From Calophaca sinica (lineage: Eukaryota > Streptophyta > Magnoliopsida > Fabales > Fabaceae), in contig CM073731.1 of the NCBI GenBank assembly GCA_037113605.1, positions 14,444,928-14,508,927 on the forward strand: 64,000 nucleotides of DNA, written 5' to 3'. The notes under the pieces are model-generated. The model searched no databases and had not been told where the DNA came from. It saw nothing but the letters and a program-made list of their open reading frames with translations. The translations under genes and the position numbers were made by a program. Position 1 is the stretch's first letter. Every line of letters starts with the position of its first letter. Shown here in pieces: positions 55,700 to 64,000 of the stretch.

Positions 55700-56475
55700 T
55701 TTTGTTAAGTCGGTGAGTGTGTGAATTTCATCCCCAACAATAACCATTGTTGGGATCATGGGACAATTGGGTTTCATACTAGGAGAAGTTATAATTCATG
55801 CATGCTAGCGCTCTTCTTGAAGGAGTTGTCGTCGGTTATGGTGTGTCACACATCGTACAACAAGATCCCCTCATTCTTCATGAGACCCATATTCAGTAAC
55901 GAAAGTGGTGATACTTGTTGCCTCACATAGAAAAAAATAACATATTGCAAAGTCCATACGAGAAGGAGAATATAATTAGAAAAAGAACTCCACAAGACTA
56001 ATTAGAAGAGACAAAATCAAGGTGATTTGAACTATGGAGAAAGTGTAGATTTCACTGCTGCTGAAAAGGTCATGAGTGTGTTGTGGTTGTGGTTGACTAA
56101 AGACTAAATAAGATGGAAGGAGTTCAATCTAAACTGAAAAAAGAAAGAAGTGAAATATTGTGCCGGTATAATCAAGAGGTTCGCCTTTGAACCCCTTTAA
56201 AAAGGATCATATTTGACAGACTCGCTTGATTTGGTGACTTTTTACATCCATATAAGATAATCACATCCAAATTTAATAGATATCTATAAAAATTGCCCAC
56301 ATTAGTAAGATTTTTACTCATTAAATAGATTTGAGTTTATATATGAATAATTGCTCATTAAATTTTGTGGGCATATGTGTGGTCGCATGGAGACATGATT
56401 TATGATAGAACATTATAATATCATTTAATCCATATAGGCAATCTCAACTAGTGGGATAAGGCTTGGTTATTGTAG
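55700..56475. other. Unassigned sequence
   Basis: No recognisable gene or repeat end. Short ORFs only. Confidence 0.4.
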
Positions 56476-56790
56476 CACTACAAAATAACATGCAAATAAT
56501 GGCGGTTATTTTTGCGAATTATGGCGGTTTGAACCGCTAGAATTTACATCAATGGCGGCTCACCGAGACGCCATAAATTCGGGTGTCATTCGGTATAAAA
56601 TGGCGGTCTAGGGATCGTATATAGTGGTGGCTGCAACCCCCACAATATACTATCGAAATACCAGTTAATACGCTGTTAAAAATGGCCATCAAAACCACCA
56701 TAATATACAATTAAAAACGGCTATTGAAACCGTCATAATTCCCTTGTAAAAAAAGGCGGCCCAAACCGCCATAATTTTATTAATTTTCAT
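56476..56790 (+). mobile_element. CACTA (En/Spm) terminus with subterminal repeats
   Basis: CACTACAAAATAACATGC at 56476 is a CACTA-family end. It is followed by many direct and inverted copies of ATGGCGGTT/AACCGCCAT motifs (56502-56780), the usual transposase-binding subterminal array. The opposite end (…TTTTGTAGTG) is not seen before 58390, where a gypsy element interrupts. The element probably continues past the window. Confidence 0.7.
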
Positions 56791-57870
56791 TTTTTTTAAA
56801 TGCATAATTTAATTGTACGACCATCAATAGATTTATGTTCAAATGCAAAATCCAAAAATTTAATTAACCCATTTGCATATTCAGTTGTGTCTTGTGGCTT
56901 GGTAATCCACGATTTATCAATTAGCATGACTACAAAAGAGAATAGAGCATTGCATCTTATAATTAATGAGTACCAAAATTTAAATATTCATATATGAGAA
57001 TATAACAATAACAATATAACAAATAAGCAAAAAGAAATTACTATAACAAGCACCTACTTTAGTAGTTCTTGGACAGCAAAATTAATTTTAGTTAAATTTA
57101 GATGACTCTTCTCCAAATTCTGCAAAAAGTGAACAACATAACAACATGAATGAAAAAATTAAAAAGAGCACAGATAATGTGGCTATTAAAAATTATAGTT
57201 TTCTTATCTACTCTTCAATTCCTCAATTTCTTTATCTACTCTTCAATTATACTTTTCTTGTTAGCTATTTAACAAAATTTTCAATTTTCTGTTTCAAGTC
57301 AGAAGGCATGCGACAGAGAATAAGTGACAGAGAATAAGTGTAGAGCAGAACTTAAAAGGAATATGAAATTATTTAATTACATTGAAACAAATAGAACTAG
57401 AAGGTCCAGCCACCCTAGATTTGACCCTTACTAAGAGAAAAACCATTCTCCAGCACCTATCATCAACTACAATGATCTTCAACAATTTAAAAGAGAATAC
57501 TTAGTTAAGTCCACTCCTTCCCTCATTAACCTACACATGCTGCTGTTTCCTTCCTATAACAATTCTTATCTAAGCCCACTTTAGTTTCATTTAAATTCTC
57601 TAAGCTTCAAATTGAAGCACATAATGATTCTAATGTTCTGACTTCAATATGTGAGGTGAATGTCAAAGCTGATGGCGATTTTCAGTTCTAATCTCAAGGT
57701 CCAAATTGTGAAAACATAAGAAATGTAAACCTAAAGCCAAAACAATGGATTAATCAGGTAGTTACAATAATTGCAAAACAAAACCAACAAGAAGTATACA
57801 CATTTACTCTGGACAGAGCAATAGACAGACAAGTAAAGCAACACATTCACACCAACCAAAACCATATCTA
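56791..57870. other. Internal CACTA or intergenic sequence
   Basis: AT-rich. TCTACTCTTCAATT is repeated at 57208 and 57236, and GACAGAGAATAAGTG at 57310 and 57326. No transposase domain recognised. Confidence 0.4.
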
Positions 57871-57875
57871 GTTAC

Positions 57876-58023
57876 CTAAGATAATCTCAGGGGCTCTGTA
57901 ATGCCTTGTAGAAAAAATGGAGTTATGATTCTGACTATCTAATGCAGTACTACCAAAATCAATCAGCTTAATAGCACTAGACTTGAGCAAGCACCTGAAT
58001 TGTGTTTCATCCGATGAAACCCT
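57876..58023 (-). pseudogene. LAMMER/CLK-type kinase exon (AFC-like), isolated
   Basis: The 148 bp minus-strand exon encodes RVSSDETQFRCLLKSSAIKLIDFGSTALDSQNHNSIFSTRHYRAPEIILG. It covers kinase subdomains VII-VIII: DFG and the STRHYRAPE activation segment characteristic of LAMMER kinases, which phosphorylate SR splicing factors. Splice acceptor (TACAG before the exon) and donor (TTAG|GTAAC) are intact. No other kinase exon is recognised within 1.5 kb. Position next to a CACTA end suggests capture; a real gene split by insertions is the alternative. Confidence 0.75.
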
Positions 58024-58200
58024 CTGTACCAATCGAATAATTTTTCTTAAATATATATAATATAATGAATCTACAAATGTCATTTTCAAATACATTTAAA
58101 ACATATTCATGAAACAACACAATACGACGAATAAAAGTAACTAAGTGGCAGAAACATCCAGTTTGCTAAGAGAAAAGAGGGGAAAGGAAAATAAACGTAC

Positions 58201-58390
58201 AGGCATCGAGGAGTAGCTGTGTTTTGCATTCAGAATAGCAGCGCGAGCGACGAGATTGAAATGCCGTAATGCTGAGGCCACAACGAATCTGTTGTCTGAT
58301 ATTAACAGCGGACCTACAACAGCGTTTGAGATTAAGCGTGAGATTGAGATTAAGCGAAAAGATTGAGGAGTGAACGCCGACCTGTAATGC
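58201..58390 (-). other. Possible 5' exon upstream of the kinase exon
   Basis: On the minus strand, a GC-richer stretch with TTCGCTTAATCTCAATCTCA-type repeats ends at ATGCCT|GTACGTTT, a possible donor. It could be a 5' UTR/first exon of the same gene or captured piece. It is cut by the gypsy LTR at 58391. Confidence 0.3.
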
Positions 58391-59975
58391 TGATAGGATT
58401 ACGGCAAGTGTACCGGATCGTTGCAAGTAATAAAATCGGTTAAATACCGGATATGGTCCTCAAGGATTGCGTGTCAAATATTAACTTACTATTTTTATTA
58501 CTATTTGAACAAAAATTATATATTTTAGTGTTTTGAATTGATTAACAATGAAATTAAAGAAAGCAAGAAATAATATTTTTGGGTTTTCTTGTATTGATCA
58601 AATATCAAACACTTGGTGTGCACAAATAATACGGATAAAAGTGGCTAGGATTTGAATCCCCTTTGTTTTTCTCTTCTCATGCAATCAAACTCAATCCCAA
58701 TACAAGTCAAATTCATGCAATTGAAGTTAAATTCACTTAGTTAGACTAGTCTCAATTCCTTGAGCAAAAGCCCCTTTAGATTAAACCAAGAACCCTAATT
58801 CCTTAGGCCTTCCTAATTCAACTAAGCATTAAGTGTAAGAATTCAAAGGAACACATAAGCATGAAGTCCTATCCCTAAGATCAGCACAAATATGGCAATC
58901 AACTTCATATCTAGCATAACAACCAATTTTCCAATTGTGAAATCACACTTAGAATCAATTCAAAGATGGCCAATCAATGAAAAACATTAAGGATGGAAGA
59001 AATTGCTCAATCAACACAAATACAACAAGTATTAAGCATTAGAAGTCATATTACACAAGAATTCAACAAAGGTTCATCATTCCTAACCAAATGGAAAAAA
59101 CTAGAAATGCATAAAAGAGAGAGGAGAGATAGAACTAGATGGATGGAGAGGTGGTGGATGATCCATTGAAGCTCCAAGGTCTCTTCCAAGGCTTGAATCT
59201 TCAAGGGAGATGGAGATGAGATGGATTTAGGGTTGCCTCTTGGCTCCCCTAGGGTTTGGAAGTGAGAACATATGAAAGGGAATGACCAAAATGAGTTAAA
59301 AGTGTGTTTTAATAAGTGTCAGGCCGAGACGAGGCGCAGGGCGCTGGGTTCTGGGGCGCAGGGCGCCCAAAATTGATCAAAATGATTCCCAGCAGGCGCA
59401 GGGCGCCCTCCTGGGCGCAGGGCGCCCTTCTGCACCCGTTCTTCCATGTTGTACTGCCTTTTTCACCTCTTTAAAGTCTGAATTAGCTCAAGGTATCTTC
59501 ACGAAAGTTGAAGATATGGATCTTAGCTTTCCAATGGCACCGGTTTCAGCTCATTTGGACAACTAAAACTCCAGATATGATTGAAACATCGAACAGTTGT
59601 CAGGTTAAGGCAGCATCATCATGTCAACGTGTAGCACAAATTACCCCAACTTATAGATTGATTTGGGTCTCGAGTTCTTCATCAAAGATGTAGATAATTC
59701 AATTATGTTTCCAACAAGACCAAGATCATCTCATTTGGATGAGTGGAGACATGTCTCCAAACAATCCCTTTCCTCCCTACAAAAAGACAAGACCACAATA
59801 AAGACATTTTTCCAACAAAGCAACAAAAGAACTAACATAGTTAACAACTAGATTATCCCAACAAGCAAATACTCAAACTCTTAAGATTATAGGCCAAACA
59901 AGGAATAAATTCTAAGTTTGCAAGATAATTCCCTTCAATTAAGAGCAAGAAAATGAGCATTTTTGGGAACCGTCA
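58391..59975 (-). repeat. Complete gypsy LTR (3' LTR in element orientation)
   Basis: Contains a striking GC-rich cluster (59332-59433) with four to five copies of GGCGCAGGGCGCCC in otherwise AT-rich sequence. Repeats 62706-64000 in direct orientation. Confidence 0.9.
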
Positions 59976-61540
59976 AACACTCCAAACTTAAACCTTGCTT
60001 GTCCTCAAGCAAGAACTCGACAAAAAACAACTACTTGATCCAACCACCGGACTAAACCACAACTTTTCACCACTTTCAAAAGTTATCACATAACATGTAC
60101 ACCAATCATAGATAAATTCATTGGGCTTTATCATCATCAGAACTAACATGAGACTATCACAAATTGGAAATTGGAGTCACATAAGCATGAATTCACCATT
60201 AAAAAATCAACAAGTAATGGAATGTGCAATTGAAACTTTCAATGTGATTGAGTGCTTTCTTTTCTACTCACAAAGATTGAGAAAAATTTTCACTCCAACT
60301 CTCAAGTGTTTTGGGGTTTGTGTTTCTCTCAGTCAACACTATTTGAGCCCATCCCCCATGGATTTGATTTTCATCTCTTTCTCACATAAGTACCACTTGC
60401 ACAATGCTCCAACCAAAAGGTCTTTCAAGGTTGTAACTTGGCCAAGGTTAGGGTGGATGGATTAGACATTTAGGCTATCACCCTTTAAAGATAGATGAGC
60501 ATCAACCAACTCTTGAAATTTTCACTACAATTCCTCTTTTCTTCAATTTTCCAAAGGTGGTGTTTTCCAAAAACTCAATCCTTAAACAACTTTGTATCAC
60601 ACAATTATTAGTCCCCCCAATAACACTTTGGTCTCAAAAGGGGTACCAATCCAAAAACAAGCCATTCTTTTTTTTTTCTGGTTTTTTTTCCTGGTTTTTT
60701 CTTTTTTTTTTTCACAGCTCAAACCACAACCAATCATAATGTTGTTCACTTCCCCCCAACTCCAAACTTAGTTCTTTGTCAACCTTAGTCAATTCATGCT
60801 CATCTAACCTTCTTAGGTGGGTAACAAGTTAATCACAAGGTTAAAAGCTATTGTTTTGATGGGTTAACAAGAACAAAAGGCTTTAGGCTCAACGGGGCTT
60901 TGCAAACAAAAGTCATATTATGTCGGGTTGGCTTTTTGGCTAATTGGCTTCCAACAAAATTTGCCTTTTTTATATCAAAACATTGTGCAACTAATAACAT
61001 GCAACAGAGATTCAATCAAAGTTAGGGGAATGAAAACTCAAATGTGTCCTCTCACAAAGAATTATTGATGGAGGCTCTACAAACACCATAGGACAAGTGC
61101 ATATCAATCACAAAAACATTTTAACAAACCAAAACAGTTGAGCAATGGTTGACTCACTCCAAAAAGTTTCTAGTCTCAAGTTGTAACTCCTCAACAGCTC
61201 ATTCACATCACAAATCGATTGGTGCTTAATACAAAATTCAAATCACAAGTGGGTTTAAATCAAAGTTCAGCCAGCAGTCATTTCAATTTGACATCCTAGG
61301 ACTTACAAACCAAAAAGACTCAAAACATCACACCACACACATTTTTTTTTCTTTTTTTTAACACAAAAATAAAGAACTCCAAACTTAAGCTTTGACAAAC
61401 ACACTAAAATGAAAATCAAGCAAACTAAATTCAAAAAAAAAAGAAAAAAAATGCAAGAGAAAGAGGTAGAAACTCCCTCGCATGGGTTGCCTCCCATGAA
61501 GCGCTTATTTAACGTCATTAGCTTGACGCTTCAACACCCA
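59976..61540 (-). other. Long non-coding 3' region of the gypsy element
   Basis: No coding frame on the minus strand. The piece ending near 61500 (AAGCGCTTCATGGGAGGCAACCCATG on the minus strand) resembles the conserved block downstream of pol in related plant elements. So pol appears cleanly deleted between gag/PR and this block. T- and A-runs near 60668-60710 and 61340-61450. Confidence 0.5.
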
Positions 61541-61542
61541 AG

Positions 61543-62526
61543 TTAGGGTGGATAATATGACACAAATAACACATCACCCTTCTTCTTTCTTTGCATAGGC
61601 AGGAACTCCATGAACTTGAGGTATAAATGATTCTTCTTCCATGCCCTCTCAAGGTGGAGGATGATGAATAAGACATTGAGGATATCTAAAAATTGATCAA
61701 ACTTTACATCCCTCTCCTCCTTGATACTCAAATGATGAGAAAGAAAATTGATTTGGTGGTTAATTACTTGTTGGGTCTCCATTTCTTCCCAAATTTTGGG
61801 AATCTTTGTTTCCCCCCAAACTAAATATCCATCCAAACGTATCATTTTTCCTTCATCATCTTTCTTCTCCCTTACTTCTTCTCTTGAGCCTTGTTCTTCC
61901 TTTGGAAACTTCGATTTTAGCTCAACTACTCCAACTCCTTTAGGATTTAGGATGATATCACTAGAATGAGATTCAAAAGACCTCTATTTTAATTGCTCGA
62001 ACAATATCCCCACTTGAGCCTCTAGATTATGAATGGTGGTTTCTTGACTCTTGATGGAGACTTCTTGATTTTTAAATGTTACCCTTGTCTCCTCCATAAA
62101 ATGTGAGGTTTGCATAGCCAATTTTTCAATAGCAATTTCCCAAGGCTTTTTTCCTTCATCAAATGATGTAGTGAAAGAGCCACCTTGTACTATTTTTGGC
62201 ATAGCATCATCCTCATAATAGCCATTTGAAATATCTCCTTCCCAAAGTTCACAAGAATTAGGTTGATCACATTCCTCACCACTATAGTCTTCTCTACAAA
62301 AGACCTTGCATAAGTCCTCACAATTGCCATTTGTATGATTTGCCCCACAAAAGTCACAACCAAGTGGGAGGGGTTGGATGACATTCACTTGCATGGCTTG
62401 GAGTTCGTTAGACAACGACTCTAATTGTTGAGACATTACCTTTTTTTGAAAAAGGATGTTCAACAACTTTAGTTGCTGAGTCATAAGCTTTCTCTCATGA
62501 AGAATAGTGTCTAACAAGGATTCCAT
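61543..62526 (-). pseudogene. Gypsy gag end and protease N-terminus
   Basis: The 180-codon frame (62526-61984) contains a zinc knuckle CDFCGANHTNGNC (Cys, Cys, His, Cys), a coiled-coil-like MEETRVTFKNQEVSIKSQETTIHNLEAQVG typical after the knuckle in Athila/Tat-related Gag, and ends at TAG. A second frame (61845-61543) has DQFLDILNVLFIILHLERAWKKNHLYLKFMEFL, resembling the Pro-rich linker and helix before the aspartic protease, but the D-T/S-G site is not reached. RT, RNase H and integrase are absent. Confidence 0.7.
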
Positions 62527-62705
62527 AGCTTGAAGTAGGTTAATCCTGGATTGAACAAACTCAAAAAAGGAGATAGTGATTTGGAAATTAGGAAATTAAA
62601 AGAAAAATAAAATATGCACAAACATGAAAATAAAGGTTCAAAGTAGTAATCTCATAGGCTAGATGACACTTGAAATAGCAATCCCCGGCAACGGCGCCAA
62701 AAACT

Positions 62706-64000
62706 TGATAGGATTACGGCAAGTGTACCGGATCGTTGCAAGTAATAAAATCGGTTAAATACCGGATATCGTCCTCAAGGATTGCGTGTCAAATATCAAC
62801 TTACTATTTTTATTACTATTTGAACAAAAATTATATATTTTAGTGTTTTGAATTGATTAACAATGAAATTAAAGAAAGCAAGAAACAATATTTTTGGGTT
62901 TTCTTGTATTGATCAAATATCAAACACTTGGTGTGCACAAATAATACGGATAAAAGTGGCTAGGATTTGAATCCCCTTTGTTTTCCTCTTCTCATGCAAT
63001 CAAACTCAATCCCAATACAAGTCAAATTCATGCAATTGAAGTTCAAATTCACTTAGTTAGACTAGTCTCAATTCCTTGAGCAAAATCCCCTTTAGATTAA
63101 ACCAAGAACCCTAATTCCTTAGGCCTTCCTAATTCAACTAAGCATTAAGTGTAAGAATTCAAAGGAACACATAAGCATGAAGTCCTATCCCTAGGATCAG
63201 CACAAATATGGCAATCAACTTCATATCTAGCATAACAACCAATTTTCCAATTGTGAAATCACACTTAGAATCAATTCAAAGATGGCCAATCAATGAAAAA
63301 CATTAAGGATGGAAGAAATTGCTCAATCAACACAAATACAACAAGTATTAAGCATTAGAAGTCATATTACACAAGAATCCAACAAAGGTTCATCATTCCT
63401 AACCAAATGGAAAAACTAGAAATGCATAAAAGAGAGAGGAGAGATAGAACTAGATGGATGGAGAGGTGGTGGATGATCCATTGAAGCTCCAAGGTCTCTT
63501 CCAAGGCTTGAATCTTCAAGGGAGATGGAGATGAGATGGATTTAGGGTTGCCTCTTGGCTCCCCTAGGGTTTGGAAGTGAGAACATATGAAAGGGAATGA
63601 CCAAAATGAGTTAAAAGTGTGTTTTAATAAGTGTCAGGCCGAGACGAGGCGCAGGGCGCTGGGTTCTGGGGCGCAGGGCGCCCAAAATTGATCAAAACGA
63701 TTCCCAGCGGTAGCGTGAGCGCCCTCCTGGGCGCAGGGCGCCCTTCTGCACCCGTTCTCCCATGTTGTGATGCCTTTTTCACCTCTTTAAAGTCTGAATT
63801 AGCTCAAGGTGTCTTCACGAAAGTTGAAGATATGGATCTTAGCTTTCCAATGGCACCGGTTGTAGCTCATTTGGACAACTAAAACTCCAGATATGATTGA
63901 AACATCGAACGATTTGTCGTTAGGGCAACATCATCATGTCAACGTGTAGCACAAATTACCCCAACTTATAGATTGATTTGGGTCTCGAGTTCTTCATCAA
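62706..64000 (-). repeat. Second gypsy LTR, partial
   Basis: Direct repeat of 58391-59690. The GC-rich cluster (63643-63746) has one unit changed: CCCAGCGGTAGCGTGAGCGC replaces CCCAGCAGGCGCAGGGCGC. About 290 bp of this LTR lies beyond the window. Confidence 0.9.

Larger units (their letters stand above)
58391..64000 (-). mobile_element. Non-autonomous Ty3/gypsy retrotransposon (antisense), runs off the window
   Basis: LTRs are 58391-59975 (1585 bp, complete) and 62706-64000 (first 1295 bp only). In element orientation they start TGACGGTTCCC and end CCTATCA. A primer site reading TGGCGCCGTTGCCGGGGA on the minus strand (about 62681-62699) abuts the right LTR; a purine-rich tract (AAGTTTGGAGTGT) abuts the left. 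Internal length is 2.7 kb, with gag and a protease N-terminus only, so pol is missing. The visible LTR overlap shows about 15-20 differences by eye. Confidence 0.88.

Overview
The window looks like nuclear DNA of a dicot plant, and the repeat families suggest a legume (family-level guess only). Evidence for plant nuclear DNA: intronless 103-residue histone H4 genes with plant H4 promoter motifs, Ty1/copia elements primed by initiator tRNA-Met, a Ty3/gypsy element with an apparent TGGCGCCGTTGCCGGGGA primer site, Mutator-like elements (MULEs) with a plant-type transposase, Helitrons ending in CTAG, Tourist-like MITEs, a tRNA-derived SINE and a CACTA end. The sequence is AT-rich, and the only intact conserved protein-coding genes I can support are the H4 genes.

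Layout. (1) 1-10.1 kb: H4 copy A, cut after codon 14 and joined in frame to the 5' exon of a MULE. Then come decayed copia pieces, a 1.2-1.4 kb segment present twice (2034-3190 and 7926-9300), a truncated copia with its 5' LTR, gag and protease, and the intact H4 copy B (9820-10131). (2) 10.1-25.7 kb: a Tourist-like MITE, then a 13.75 kb MULE (11978-25732) with about 150 bp terminal inverted repeats. It holds a decayed transposase gene and a convergent GRF zinc-finger gene, and its transposase gene is split by an 8.3 kb minus-strand copia element with a perfect 5 bp target duplication. (3) 25.8-30.4 kb: a Tourist-like element split by a Helitron that carries an RPA-like OB-fold pseudogene and an LRR-receptor fragment; a SINE sits at its right edge. 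(4) 30.4-39.8 kb: intact H4 copies C (30875-31186) and D (38475-38786), separated by a LINE fragment, a long inverted-repeat element with a plant-mobile-domain-like gene remnant, a 574 bp MULE-type MITE with a perfect 9 bp target duplication, and a second Helitron candidate made mostly of a ~108 bp tandem repeat. (5) 39.5-48.6 kb: an RNase-H-like/LINE C-terminal pseudogene interrupted by a nearly complete copia (39803-44769) and by a DNA element (44926-47231) that contains a 1.44 kb hairpin element; a 5'-truncated LINE follows. (6) 50-55.7 kb: an old copia remnant split by a younger copia (50343-54990). (7) 56.5-64 kb: a CACTA end with subterminal repeats, a captured-looking LAMMER-kinase exon, and a non-autonomous gypsy element on the minus strand that runs off the window.

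The three complete H4 copies encode the same protein. They fall into two promoter classes: A/B have a perfect histone octamer and a poor TATA box, while C/D share a CCAAT-containing module and a perfect TATATAA. The locus is therefore a dispersed H4 cluster built by tandem duplication and then filled by nested transposons. The observation most worth testing is the H4-A::MULE chimera, in which an apparently complete H4 promoter drives the H4 N-terminal tail fused in frame to the MULE's first exon, with a phase-compatible intron.
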